This document shows, one piece after another, positions 28,400-37,676 of a DNA stretch of 64,000 nucleotides (positions are counted from its first letter, which is position 1; the number at the start of each line of letters is the position of its first letter). The translations under genes and the position numbers were made by a program. Source of the DNA: Sulfuricella sp. (GTDB taxonomy: Bacteria; Pseudomonadota; Gammaproteobacteria; Burkholderiales; Sulfuricellaceae); contig JBAZID010000008.1 of assembly GCA_041651995.1 (NCBI GenBank), positions 1-64,000 of the forward strand, written 5' to 3'. The notes under the pieces were generated by a model, which saw only the letters and a program-made list of their open reading frames with translations, was not told where the DNA came from and ran no database searches.

Positions 28400-30118
28400 A
28401 TGCTCGACTTTCTGCCTTTTGGCCGGAAAAAACAGACGCCCGCCGACCCCTTGAGCAATCTCAAGGGCGCTACCGTATGGATGCATGAATTGCCCATGGG
28501 CGATACGTTTGCGGCGCACGAAAAAGTGGTGCAGGCGCTACACGAGTTTAACGAAAAAGCCGAACAGCCCAGCCTCGACCGCTTGCATGTTCTGATGCAT
28601 ATCGATGAAGGCACTCAGGAGTTGCAGCACAGCCTGGTCCGGCAATATCTACTTAATCCCCGCATGTCACGGCAGATGGAGAGCCGTCTGTGGAATGCGA
28701 TATTCGCCTTCAACTGGCAGATGGCGCGGGGATATCATGTTTTCATCATGTCTTATGTAGGGGGGCCGAACAATAGCGAGATCCGGCGTGACATTCCGCT
28801 GATCACGGCCCGTGCTGTCCGGCACTTTGCGATGCAGGCCAAGTGGCATTATTTCCGTTATGAAGCGATTGGCGCCAAGCTGTGGAAGCATGTTCACAAT
28901 CTATATCGGCTGGCCGAATATGAGGAGTTCGACCGCAAGCACATGCGTCTTTACCCTCAATGTCAGCGCGATACCAGCTGCGCCGAGGAGTATCTGCAAA
29001 TGTTGAGCCTCGATGTGCTCAACACCAACAGCCTGTTTCCAAAACAGATCGAGATGGTGGATCTGTGGCTGGATAGCTGGGCAGCGACGCTGAAGCTGGA
29101 AAAAAATCCTGATCCTGTGCGGCAGGTTTTCTGCGTCAATCTGGGTGAGGACAAGGGCCCGCGCAGGTTGCGCAATCCCGTTACGGACAATATGTTGCGT
29201 TGCTGGGGTAGTGATGAGTTGATGGTGCGGGTGGAGCAGATCCGGGATGCGCTGCGGAATGGCGAAACTCCGGCGAAACTCGGTCTGGGTGAGGACTGCC
29301 GCTTGCCCGCGTGCCTTGAATTTATCGACCGGATCGCCCAGCAGTGGTCGCCTTCCGGCACGGGCCGCGCAAGACGAAAGCAGGAGCGGGTTGCTAGGGT
29401 CAAGCTGATGGATGTGCTCAAGGATTATCTCGAAATCTGCGCCATGGTGAAGCAGGACAATGAAGCGTTGTCCCCAGGGCAGCAGGAAGATGAGCAGAAA
29501 GTCAAAATAAGCTATGAAGAAATGCTCGATGTGCGTCTGTACGGTTTTGTTACCCAGCGCACCCAGGCCAAACTGGAGAAGGCAAGGCAACAACAAGGTG
29601 GTGCTGCGCCACCCCAGACCGTGGCGCATCATGAACGGTGGTTGATGGAAAATGAAAGCACGACCGGGTTTGGGGCAACCGTAGATGCTGTCGAGAAGGA
29701 CTGGATTCGTCTCGGCAAACTGGTTGGACTGAAACCGGAACGCAGCCACAACTGGGTGATCGGCGTGGTGCGGCGTCTCTCGATGCTGGAATCAGGGCAG
29801 CGCAATGTCGGTATAGAGGTGTTGTCCGGCAAACCGGTCACGGTCACGCTCAGGGCGACGAAACCTCGTCATAGTGGTTATACCATCGACGGTGTGGATG
29901 CCGTGAATATTGTGCTGCCGGTCAGCGCGCTCTACCTGGCTGCCAGTAGCGATGGAAAAGGCGGCGCCAGTCTGATTCTCGACAGCGTGGAATATGCGCC
30001 AGGCCGGCATTTCGAGCTGAGCGCGCGCAGTCGCAGCTACGCAATCGCTTTAGGCGAGATGATAGAAAAAGGGGATGACTGGCTGATGGCGAGTTTCGAG
30101 GTGTTGAAAAAGAATTAG
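28400..30118 (+). CDS. Large unknown protein with PilZ-like C-terminal region
   Basis: A 572-residue soluble protein not recognised. The N-terminal two-thirds are helix-rich, with a conserved-looking block around VWMHELPMGDTF (about 25-40), Trp-rich segments at about 95-160, and Cys residues in YPQCQRDTSCAEEY. The C-terminal 120 residues look like a beta-barrel: WVIGVVRRLSMLESGQRNVGIEVLS resembles a PilZ domain, which would bind cyclic di-GMP, but the canonical RxxxR plus D/NxSxxG motif is not complete. It is transcribed alone against the surrounding minus-strand genes. A weak CTGGAA precedes the ATG. Confidence 0.6.
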   Translation: MLDFLPFGRKKQTPADPLSNLKGATVWMHELPMGDTFAAHEKVVQALHEFNEKAEQPSLDRLHVLMHIDEGTQELQHSLVRQYLLNPRMSRQMESRLWNAIFAFNWQMARGYHVFIMSYVGGPNNSEIRRDIPLITARAVRHFAMQAKWHYFRYEAIGAKLWKHVHNLYRLAEYEEFDRKHMRLYPQCQRDTSCAEEYLQMLSLDVLNTNSLFPKQIEMVDLWLDSWAATLKLEKNPDPVRQVFCVNLGEDKGPRRLRNPVTDNMLRCWGSDELMVRVEQIRDALRNGETPAKLGLGEDCRLPACLEFIDRIAQQWSPSGTGRARRKQERVARVKLMDVLKDYLEICAMVKQDNEALSPGQQEDEQKVKISYEEMLDVRLYGFVTQRTQAKLEKARQQQGGAAPPQTVAHHERWLMENESTTGFGATVDAVEKDWIRLGKLVGLKPERSHNWVIGVVRRLSMLESGQRNVGIEVLSGKPVTVTLRATKPRHSGYTIDGVDAVNIVLPVSALYLAASSDGKGGASLILDSVEYAPGRHFELSARSRSYAIALGEMIEKGDDWLMASFEVLKKN

Positions 30119-30142
30119 CACAGCGGAAGGCTACAAAAAGAA

Positions 30143-30169
30143 AGGCCCCGTTTCCGGGGCCTAAAAATA
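30143..30169 (-). terminator. Terminator for the minus-strand regulator gene
   Basis: AGGCCCCG and CGGGGCCT flank a 4-nt loop (30143-30162). Read on the minus strand the stem is followed by TTTCTTTTT, so it best fits as terminator of the regulator gene at 30274-30912. On the plus strand the AAAAATATT tail is weaker, so it may only assist the gene ending at 30118. Confidence 0.75.
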
Positions 30170-30273
30170 TTGAACAGAAACAAGCATCACACTTGCGTCA
30201 TGATTGTAGCATGACATGCCGGCAAAAATAGTCTTTCATGACTATGCGGGGCAGCCTTTTTCTACCAGTGGGT

Positions 30274-30912
30274 TCAGCGCCCATCGGTTCGTTTTGCCAG
30301 GCCATGCTCCAGCGCAAAAGTCGCCACCTGAACCCGGTTATCAAATTCCAGTTTTTCCAGAATACTGCGCAGGTGATTGCGCACCGTGTTCTCGGAAAGG
30401 CCCAGCGTGTCGCCGATGGCGCGGTTGCTCAGGCCTCGCGCAACATGGCTGACTATTTCCAGTTCGCGCTGGGAAAGCCTGCGGGCAATGCTCGGGCCCA
30501 GTTCTCCGCGAGCGATTTTTTGCAAAATCTGCGCAGGGAAAACACTGTTCCCCTGTGAAACGGCAATAATGGAGCGAATGATCTGATCCGGCTCGCTTGA
30601 TTTGAGCAGGTAGCCATCCACCCCTTTTTCCATCGCGTCACGAATCTCGTGGTCTTCCTCCGCCATGGTCAGCATGATGATTTTGATGTTGTGCTGATGA
30701 AGCTCGGGTACAAGATCGAGGCCATTCACCTCGCCCAGGGTGCGGTCGAGCAGGGCAACATCGGCATCTCCGCCTTGCTGCAACCATTCGCGGACATCGG
30801 CGGCGCTGGCGAATTGTGCGGAAACGGTAATTTCCGGATGATCTTCCAGCAGGTGCAGCAGTCCCTTGCGAAACAGGGGGTGGTCATCCACCAGAATGAT
30901 CGAGAGGGGCAT
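30274..30912 (-). CDS. NarL/LuxR-type response regulator (orphan)
   Basis: A 212-residue regulator. The receiver has DDH at 9-11, phospho-acceptor D56 (LLDRT) and LLKSS. The DNA-binding domain has LSQRELEIVSHVARGLSNRAIG and a SENTVRNHLRSIL helix. It belongs to the NarL/UhpA/DevR class. No histidine kinase gene is adjacent, so its partner is elsewhere in the genome. It is downstream of, and on the same strand as, dsbA (24 nt gap) and might be cotranscribed with it. Confidence 0.9.
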   Translation of the reverse strand: MPLSIILVDDHPLFRKGLLHLLEDHPEITVSAQFASAADVREWLQQGGDADVALLDRTLGEVNGLDLVPELHQHNIKIIMLTMAEEDHEIRDAMEKGVDGYLLKSSEPDQIIRSIIAVSQGNSVFPAQILQKIARGELGPSIARRLSQRELEIVSHVARGLSNRAIGDTLGLSENTVRNHLRSILEKLEFDNRVQVATFALEHGLAKRTDGR

Positions 30913-30936
30913 GGTCCGCCTTCCGCAATATCAGGC

Positions 30937-31593
30937 CTAGTTCTTGCCGCCGCGTTCCTGGCGGGCCTTTTTAATCAGATCATCAAGCACGGGCAGCAGC
31001 TTTTCATTGCTCCCGGTCTGGGAGGCGGAGGTCAGATATTTACCTTCGACCACCAGGGCTGGCACACCCGAAATGGCATAAGCGCGGGTAAGCTGCTTGG
31101 CGCGCTGGGCTTTGCCCTGCACGGCGAAGGAGTTATAGGTCTCCATGAATTTCTTGACATCCAGGCCGTTCTTTTCGACCCATTGCTGAAGGGTTTTTTC
31201 GTTGGTCAGGTCAAGGCGGTCGACATGCATGGCATTGAAAATGGCGGGATGCAGCCTGTCCAGCTGCCCCAGTGCTTCGGCAGCGTAAAAGAGGCGTGCA
31301 AGGATCAGCCATTTGTCGCTGAATACGGCGGGTATCCTGCGGAAGGTGACATCACCAGGCAGTTTCTTGACCCATGGAATCAATACCGGCTCCAGATCAT
31401 GGCAATGCGGGCAGGCATAGGAGAAGAATTCCAGCACTTCGATATTCTTGCCGGTTTCAGTCGGCTGTGACGGCGAAACCAGAGTATATTGCTTGCCCAG
31501 TTCAAGTTCTGCCCGGGCCGATGCGCTCCACAGCAAGCCGATGCAAAGCGCGGCAAACATCATACGCAGAAATGCAAGATTCGTTTTCTTCAC
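30937..31593 (-). CDS. dsbA: Periplasmic thiol-disulfide oxidoreductase DsbA
   Basis: A 218-residue DsbA. A signal peptide (about 1-28, ending SARA) precedes the thioredoxin fold, with the active site C61-P-H-C64 and cis-proline in GVPAL. It oxidises Cys pairs of exported proteins. The start is taken as GTG at 31593, seven bases after AGGAG; a TTG one codon earlier is too close to it. It forms, with the SPOR protein and argS upstream, a minus-strand unit typical of betaproteobacteria. Confidence 0.95.
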   Translation of the reverse strand: MKKTNLAFLRMMFAALCIGLLWSASARAELELGKQYTLVSPSQPTETGKNIEVLEFFSYACPHCHDLEPVLIPWVKKLPGDVTFRRIPAVFSDKWLILARLFYAAEALGQLDRLHPAIFNAMHVDRLDLTNEKTLQQWVEKNGLDVKKFMETYNSFAVQGKAQRAKQLTRAYAISGVPALVVEGKYLTSASQTGSNEKLLPVLDDLIKKARQERGGKN

Positions 31594-31627
31594 CAAAATT
31601 CTCCTAAAGTTTTATATGTGCGAGTAA

Positions 31628-32224
31628 CTAGCGCGCCGTTGTCTGGTCATGCACTTTGACCAGGCTGGCGGTGATTCCATTTTGTGTCAGCGTGTCGCGT
31701 ACCCGGTTCAAGCTCTCCACGTCGTCGTAGGGGCCGATCCGAACCCGGTGCCATACCCCCTTGTCCGGCACGGCCGCAGTCTGGATGCTGGCCTCGATTC
31801 CCATCAAGGCCAGCTTGGCCTTGAGGTTGTCGGCATCGGCTTCGTTCTGGAATGCCCCGGCTTGCAGGAAATACTGGCTTTTGGCCGCGCTTGCCGGATC
31901 CCGTTGTTTGATGTCTTTTTCAGTTGCGGGTTCCTCGGTGCCGGGCAGGATGGTATAAAAATCAAAGCGCGGCTTCTCGGCGTTCTTCGGTTTTTCGCTG
32001 AGGGTTTCCGCGGAAGGCCCCGGATCAGGCGTAACCTTTTCGCTGCCATTAATTGCCTGGGGTTGGCTGCGCTCCACGAACGGGCTTGGGCTTCCCTTGA
32101 CGAAGATGGCCACGGCCAGCGCGATGGCAAGTCCGATAAACGTTCCGATGACGATGCCTGCCAGCATCGGGTTGCCTGGTTTTTTTGCTTGCCCTCTCGG
32201 GGTGGGTTTGTAGTCGCGGCTCAC
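31628..32224 (-). CDS. SPOR-domain membrane protein
   Basis: A 198-residue protein with a basic cytoplasmic start, one membrane segment (about 20-43), a Pro/Glu-rich periplasmic linker and a SPOR domain (about 113-195; YFLQAGAFQNEADADNLKA, then HRVRIGPY). SPOR domains bind denuded septal peptidoglycan, so it probably acts in cell division, as do FtsN-like proteins. The start codon is GTG, sharing its first base with the TAG stop of argS, indicating translational coupling. Confidence 0.9.
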   Translation of the reverse strand: MSRDYKPTPRGQAKKPGNPMLAGIVIGTFIGLAIALAVAIFVKGSPSPFVERSQPQAINGSEKVTPDPGPSAETLSEKPKNAEKPRFDFYTILPGTEEPATEKDIKQRDPASAAKSQYFLQAGAFQNEADADNLKAKLALMGIEASIQTAAVPDKGVWHRVRIGPYDDVESLNRVRDTLTQNGITASLVKVHDQTTAR

Positions 32225-34017
32225 TACATTTTCTCCGGGCTGCTCACGCCGAGCAGTTTCAGACCGCTCCGGAACACCTCACGCGTTGCAGTGATCAGGG
32301 CCAGGCGCGCCAGCTTGACGGCCTCGTCCTCGACCAGGAATTGCTGGGCATTGTAGTAGCTGTGCAATTCACCGGCCAAATCCTTGAGGTAATAGGCGAT
32401 CTGGTGCGGCGCGAACTCCCGCGCCGCATTTTCCAAAGTTTCCGGGTAAGCTTCCAGGCGCTGCAATAACGCCAGTTCGTGCGGAAGGCTGAGGCATGTC
32501 AAATCGGCCTGGGCGAGATCGTTGAGATCCCCATTCCACTGCTTGAGCACGCTGCAGATGCGGGCATGGGCATACTGGATATAGTAGACCGGGTTGTCGT
32601 TGCTCTGCGATTTGGCGAGTTCGAGATCGAAATCCAGGTGCTGGTCGCTCTTGCGCAATACATAAAAGAAGCGGCAGGCATCATTGCCCACTTCGTGGCG
32701 CAGTTCGCGCAAGGTGACGAAATCGCCGCTGCGCGTCGACATGGAAACCTTTTGCTCGCCGCGGTAAAGCACCGCAAATTGCACCAGCGCCACTTCCAGG
32801 CGCGATTCGTCCAGCCCCAGGGCTTGCAGCGCGCCATTGACGCGCGGGATGTAGCCGTGATGGTCAGCACCCCAGACGTTGATGATATGGTCGAAGCCGC
32901 GCTCGAATTTATTGAGGTGGTAGGCGATATCGGAAGCGAAATAGGTGTATTGGCCATTCTCGCGCTGCACTACACGGTCTTTTTCGTCACCAAAGGCCGT
33001 GGAGCGGAACCATAGCGCGCCGTCTTGCGGGTAGAGGTGACCGTTTTTTTTCAGCGTCTCGATTGCGCGCTGCACCAGGCCGCTGTCGAACAGCGATTTC
33101 TCAGAGAACCAGGTGTCGAAACTGACGCCGAATTCCATCAGGTCGTTGCGGCAGTCACCGAGCTGTTCGGTGAGAACGAAATCATGAATGTAGGCATAGT
33201 CGTCGCAGAGCAGCTTCTTGGCATTGGCGATCAGGCCATCGAGATGCGACTCGTTCTGCTGTTTGGCCCACTTCTCGTCCTGCTTCAGCTCTTCCTCGGT
33301 GGAGCGAGGCGGCACCCCTTCCAGCAAGGTCCAGGGTTGATGCACATAGCGGTCGCCATGCAGCCGCCTGATTTCACCTGCCATGTCGCGCACGTATTGG
33401 CCCTGATAGGCATTGGCAGGGAAGGGCACGTTGATGCCGTTAAATTCCAGGTAACGCAGCCAGGTGGACAGCGCCAGGATATCCATTTGCCGACCGGCAT
33501 CGTTGATGTAGTACTCACGCTTGACCTCGAATCCTGCTGCCGCCAGCACATTGGAGAGGCTCATGCCAAAGGCGGCTCCGCGGCCATGGCCGACGTGGAG
33601 CGGGCCGGTCGGGTTGGCGGAAACGAATTCAACCTGGGTTTTTTTGCCTTTTCCCGCCTGGCTGCGGCCAAATTCAGGACCCTGTTGCAGGATCGTGCCA
33701 ACAACGCGCTGCTTGGATGCCGCGCTGAGGTAAATATTGATGAATCCGGCGCCGGCTATTTCGGCTTTTTCGACCCAGGGCGAGGCGGGCAGCGCGTCCA
33801 GCAGAGCACTGGCGATTTCGCGCGGATTACGTTTAAGCGATCGCGCCAGTTGCATTGCCAGGTTGCAGGCGTAATCGCCATGCTGAACCTGCTTGGGGCG
33901 TTCAAGAACGATGTTGGCCTCGGTGGCCTCAGGAACAGCGATATGCAGTGCCTGGGTAAACAAATCAGTCAGATGCTGTTTCAAGTCAATATCCCAAGAC
34001 AAGCGGTAAAGCCGCAT
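32224..34017 (-). CDS. argS: Arginyl-tRNA synthetase
   Basis: A 597-residue class I aminoacyl-tRNA synthetase. The N-terminal tRNA-recognition domain is followed by the HIGH-like motif HVGHGRG and a KMSKS-like motif VSMSTRSG, with an anticodon-binding C-terminal domain. It charges tRNA-Arg with arginine. The ATG at 34017 gives an N-terminal extension of about ten residues compared with most family members; a TTG 11 codons downstream, with GGGATA before it, is an alternative start. It heads the argS-SPOR-dsbA block. Confidence 0.96.
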   Translation of the reverse strand: MRLYRLSWDIDLKQHLTDLFTQALHIAVPEATEANIVLERPKQVQHGDYACNLAMQLARSLKRNPREIASALLDALPASPWVEKAEIAGAGFINIYLSAASKQRVVGTILQQGPEFGRSQAGKGKKTQVEFVSANPTGPLHVGHGRGAAFGMSLSNVLAAAGFEVKREYYINDAGRQMDILALSTWLRYLEFNGINVPFPANAYQGQYVRDMAGEIRRLHGDRYVHQPWTLLEGVPPRSTEEELKQDEKWAKQQNESHLDGLIANAKKLLCDDYAYIHDFVLTEQLGDCRNDLMEFGVSFDTWFSEKSLFDSGLVQRAIETLKKNGHLYPQDGALWFRSTAFGDEKDRVVQRENGQYTYFASDIAYHLNKFERGFDHIINVWGADHHGYIPRVNGALQALGLDESRLEVALVQFAVLYRGEQKVSMSTRSGDFVTLRELRHEVGNDACRFFYVLRKSDQHLDFDLELAKSQSNDNPVYYIQYAHARICSVLKQWNGDLNDLAQADLTCLSLPHELALLQRLEAYPETLENAAREFAPHQIAYYLKDLAGELHSYYNAQQFLVEDEAVKLARLALITATREVFRSGLKLLGVSSPEKM

Positions 34018-34043
34018 ATTCTAAAGCTTTCTTCGTGCAGCGG

Positions 34044-36239
34044 CTAGAAATCCAGCGGGTCCACATCCAGCGACCAGCGCACTTGGCGCGCCTTGATTTC
34101 CGTCAACGCCCCGTTCCAGTGATGCAGGAAGTGCTGCAAATCGCGGCGTGAGTCCGCCTGCACCAGCAACTGGGCGCGTTCGCGCCCGGCGAGGCGGGCC
34201 ATGGGGGCGGGCACGGGGTCGTAAAGCGTGACCGCGCCGGAAACCGGCGCGGCCAGTTTTTTTGCCTGGCGCAGGAACGCCAGAGACGTTTCCAGCTGCG
34301 TTGCCTCGGCGCGCAGCAGGGCCTGGTGGCAGAAGGGGGGGAAGCCGGCCTGCTTGCGCTCCGCCAGCTGATCTTTGGCGAAGGCCTCGTAGTCCTGGCG
34401 GCGCAAGGCCTCGAACAGGGGATGATCGGGGAACTGGGTCTGGATCAGCACCGTGCCCGGCTCGGCGGCGCGCCCGGCGCGCCCTGCAACCTGCATCAGC
34501 TGGGCGAAGAGGCGCTCTGCCGCGCGGAAATCGGCACTGTACAGCGCGCCATCCACATTGAGTGCGCCGACCAGGGTGAGGCGCTTGAAATCATGGCCCT
34601 TGGCTAGGATCTGGGTGCCGACCAGAATATCCACGCGCTCCTCGTGCACTTCCTGCAGCATTTCCTTGAGGGCGTGCTTGCGTCGCGTGCTGTCGCGATC
34701 GATGCGCAGGATGCGGGCGGCGGGGAAATGCTGCGCCAGGGCGTCTTCCAGGCGCTGCGTGCCTTGCCCCAGGGGGGCAAGGTCGGGATTGCCGCAACCC
34801 GGGCAGGCGCGCGGAATGCGTTCTTCGTGGCCGCAGTGGTGGCAGCGCAGGTGCCGCTCGCGCAGATGCACCACCAGCCGGCTGGAGCAGCGCGGGCAGG
34901 GGGCCAGCCAGCCGCACTGGTTGCACATCAGAACCGGCGCATAGCCGCGCCGGTTGATGAATACCAGGCTTTGCCGGCCTTGTTCGAGGTTCTCGGCCAG
35001 TGCCAGAAGCAGCGTGGCAGACAGCCCATCCTGCGGTTTCTCGCTGCGCATGTCCACGCAACGAATGGCGGGCAGTTGTGCTTCTTCAACCGCGCGCCGG
35101 GTCAGGCGCAGCAGGCGGTAACGTCCTTCAAGGGCGTTATGGTAGCTTTCCAGCGCGGGCGTGGCGGAGCCGAGCAGGATGGGAATGTTGCGCTGCTTGG
35201 CGCGCGCCACCGCCATGTCACGCGCACTGTAGCGCAGTCCGTCCTGTTGTTTGAACGAGTTGTCGTGCTCTTCGTCCACGATGATGAGGCCCAGTTCCGG
35301 CAGGGGGGTGAACACGGACAGCCGTGTGCCGAGGACGATGCGAGCCTGTCCGGACTGGGCCAGCAGCCAGTGGTGCAGGCGCTCGCTGTTATTGAGACTG
35401 CTGTGCAGGCTGACCACGGGCACGCCGGGGAAGCGGGTCTGGAAGCGCGCTTCCAGTTGTGGCGTGAGGTTGATCTCCGGCACCAGCACCAGCACCTGCC
35501 GGCCTTGCTCCAGTTGCTTTGCGGTCAGGCGCAGATAGACCTCGGTTTTGCCGCTGCCGGTGATGCCCAGCAGCAAGGAGGCCGAGAAACCCGCAGGTGC
35601 GGACGCGAAGCCAGCAATCACGGCGGCCTGTTCCGGGTTGAGCGCGGGCAATTCCTGGGGCACACCCGGGATGGCTGGAATTGACTGACTGGTGCGGACT
35701 TCCTGCTGCTGTGCGATCCAGCCCGCCGCAAGCATTTCCTTGAGATGCTTGCTCGCACCGGGTGAGAGGGCAAGCAGTATTTCCCGTGCAGTAGCCGGGG
35801 CCAGGCTCAGTTGAATCAGCAGTTTGCGCTTTACTATTGAGCGCGAGGGCAGTGCGTCCGGCTTTGGCGCGGCTTCGCTCAATGCGTAGCTGATCTGGCT
35901 GGGCAGCGCGGCGGCCTTGCCGCAACGCAGGCGTTGCGGCAAGGCCGTGAAGATCACTTCGCCCAGCGGGTGATGGTAATAATCTGCGCAAAAATGCAGC
36001 AACTTGAGGATGTCCGGCGAAAGTGCCGGCACATCCCGGAACACTTCCAATACCGGCTTGATTTGCGCAGCGGGATAATCCGAATGGCTGGCAAGGGCGA
36101 TAATCATGCCCACCATTTTTCTGCGCCCGAAGGACACCAGTACCCGCCGGCCCACATCCTCCGCACATATTCCATCTGCCCGGTAGTCAAACAGGGTATC
36201 GAGGGGAACATCAAGGGCGATTTTGAGTATGTGGGTCAT
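34044..36239 (-). CDS. priA: Primosomal replication-restart helicase PriA
   Basis: A 731-residue superfamily-2 helicase. Walker A is GITGSGKTEVYL, Walker B is DEEH, and two zinc-binding Cys clusters follow in CNQCGWLAPCPRC...CHHCGHEERIPRACPGC. The N-terminal DNA-binding domain begins at MTHILKIALDVPL. It reloads DnaB at stalled forks. The ATG is clear. The 312 nt upstream hold several DnaA-box-like sites. Confidence 0.96.
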   Translation of the reverse strand: MTHILKIALDVPLDTLFDYRADGICAEDVGRRVLVSFGRRKMVGMIIALASHSDYPAAQIKPVLEVFRDVPALSPDILKLLHFCADYYHHPLGEVIFTALPQRLRCGKAAALPSQISYALSEAAPKPDALPSRSIVKRKLLIQLSLAPATAREILLALSPGASKHLKEMLAAGWIAQQQEVRTSQSIPAIPGVPQELPALNPEQAAVIAGFASAPAGFSASLLLGITGSGKTEVYLRLTAKQLEQGRQVLVLVPEINLTPQLEARFQTRFPGVPVVSLHSSLNNSERLHHWLLAQSGQARIVLGTRLSVFTPLPELGLIIVDEEHDNSFKQQDGLRYSARDMAVARAKQRNIPILLGSATPALESYHNALEGRYRLLRLTRRAVEEAQLPAIRCVDMRSEKPQDGLSATLLLALAENLEQGRQSLVFINRRGYAPVLMCNQCGWLAPCPRCSSRLVVHLRERHLRCHHCGHEERIPRACPGCGNPDLAPLGQGTQRLEDALAQHFPAARILRIDRDSTRRKHALKEMLQEVHEERVDILVGTQILAKGHDFKRLTLVGALNVDGALYSADFRAAERLFAQLMQVAGRAGRAAEPGTVLIQTQFPDHPLFEALRRQDYEAFAKDQLAERKQAGFPPFCHQALLRAEATQLETSLAFLRQAKKLAAPVSGAVTLYDPVPAPMARLAGRERAQLLVQADSRRDLQHFLHHWNGALTEIKARQVRWSLDVDPLDF

Positions 36240-36551
36240 TTGAAGACCCTAAATTGGCGTAAACATTTCAAGTCGAATATACAAATAAGGTAGTAACTTA
36301 CTGTAGTGAGAGCGCTTTTTAAGTTGCCCACAGAGTCTGTGGATAACTCTGTGGGTAATGCGCTGCCAAGTAGAATAATTGCTTGGTAGAAAAGGACTTT
36401 TTACTTTCGTGCAGTCCATGGGCAGTTGTTATAAATCGATATATAACAAATGGTTAGAATAAATCCCCAATAATTTGGGGATTATTCTATTGACGAGGAG
36501 AGTTTTTTTAGGGCTGTGCATAAATCGGCACAAATAGCGCCCTGAACAAGC
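36240..36551. other. 312-nt AT-rich priA-hemE gap with DnaA-box-like sites and palindromes
   Basis: No coding potential is seen. Matches to the DnaA box TTATNCACA on the minus strand: TTATCCACA at 36338-36346 (exact) and TTATGCACA at 36515-36523 (exact to the N form). TTACCCACA at 36350-36358 has one mismatch, and TTGCCCACA at 36324-36332 (plus strand) two. The first cluster sits in a perfect 9-bp inverted repeat CCCACAGAG / CTCTGTGGG (36327-36335, 36347-36355). A long palindrome with one bulge (36456-36488) and a TTGTTATA / TATAACAA dyad (36426-36449) make the downstream part very A/T-rich. Confidence 0.6.
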
Positions 36552-37619
36552 CTAGTTGTGGTATGGGCGGCTCAACTCGTGCACTGCTTCGACCAGCGCG
36601 GCTGCGTTCTCTGGCGGGGTGAACTGTGAAATGCCGTGGCCGAGGTTGAAGACGTGGCCGGAACCCTTGCCGTAGGAAGCCAGAATTTTGCCCGTTTCAG
36701 CACGAATAACTTCAGGGTTGGAGAACAGCACGGTAGGATCGATATTACCCTGCAGCGCTACCTTGTCACCCACGCGGCGGCGAGCTTCGCCAATATCTAT
36801 CGGCCAGTCCAGGCCAACGGCATCGCAACCGGTATTGGCGATGCTTTCCAGCCATAAACCGCCGCCCTTGGTGAACACGATGACGGGAATCTTGACGCCA
36901 TCTTTTTCGCGCGTCAGGCCGCTGACGATTTTTTCCATGTAAGCCAGGGAGAACTCGTGGTAGGCCGCGTGGCTGAGCGCACCGCCCCAGGAATCGAAAA
37001 TCATCACTGCCTGGGCGCCGGCCTCGATCTGGGCGTTGAGGTAGGTGGTGACAGCCTGGGCGTTGATGTCGAGGATGCGATGCAGCAGGTCGGGGCGGCT
37101 GTAGAGCATGGTCTTGATCAGCGTGAAATCGCTGCTGCTGCCGCCCTCCACCATGTAGCAGGCCAGCGTCCACGGGCTTCCGGAGAATCCGATGAGCGGC
37201 ACGGAGCCATCCAGCGCCTTGCGGATCTGCGTTACCGCGTCCATCACGTAGCGCAGATGCACGTTGGGATCGGGCACGCTGAGATCACGGATTTCCCACT
37301 CATCGCGCAGCGGGCGCTCGAATTTCGGGCCTTCGCCCTGGGAAAAATACAGGCCCAGGCCCATGGCATCGGGGATGGTGAGAATGTCGGAAAACAGGAT
37401 CGCGGCGTCGAGGGGAAAGCGCGCCAGCGGTTGCAGCGTCACTTCGGTGGCCAGGTCGGGGTTTTTGCACAGCGACATGAAGTCGCCGGCCCGCTCGCGG
37501 GTCTTGTTGTATTCCGGCAGATAGCGCCCGGCCTGGCGCATCATCCAGACCGGGGTGTATTCGGTCGGCTGGCGCAGCAGGGCGCGCAGGAAAGTGTCGT
37601 TTTTCAGTTTGCTGGGCAT
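36552..37619 (-). CDS. hemE: Uroporphyrinogen decarboxylase HemE
   Basis: A 355-residue enzyme that decarboxylates the four acetate side chains of uroporphyrinogen III to coproporphyrinogen III in heme synthesis. Signatures are PVWMMRQAGRYLPEY near the start and GFSGSPWTLACYM in the middle, and the conserved GHGI near the C-terminus. The ATG at 37619 (MPSKLK) is supported by AAAAGG eight bases upstream; an earlier in-frame start is not needed. It lies between gltD and priA on the same strand. Confidence 0.97.
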   Translation of the reverse strand: MPSKLKNDTFLRALLRQPTEYTPVWMMRQAGRYLPEYNKTRERAGDFMSLCKNPDLATEVTLQPLARFPLDAAILFSDILTIPDAMGLGLYFSQGEGPKFERPLRDEWEIRDLSVPDPNVHLRYVMDAVTQIRKALDGSVPLIGFSGSPWTLACYMVEGGSSSDFTLIKTMLYSRPDLLHRILDINAQAVTTYLNAQIEAGAQAVMIFDSWGGALSHAAYHEFSLAYMEKIVSGLTREKDGVKIPVIVFTKGGGLWLESIANTGCDAVGLDWPIDIGEARRRVGDKVALQGNIDPTVLFSNPEVIRAETGKILASYGKGSGHVFNLGHGISQFTPPENAAALVEAVHELSRPYHN

Positions 37620-37676
37620 CTTGTAACCTTTTAAAGTCCCCAAGCCATCGCCCGCAAGCGATTCGAGGGGGGTAAA

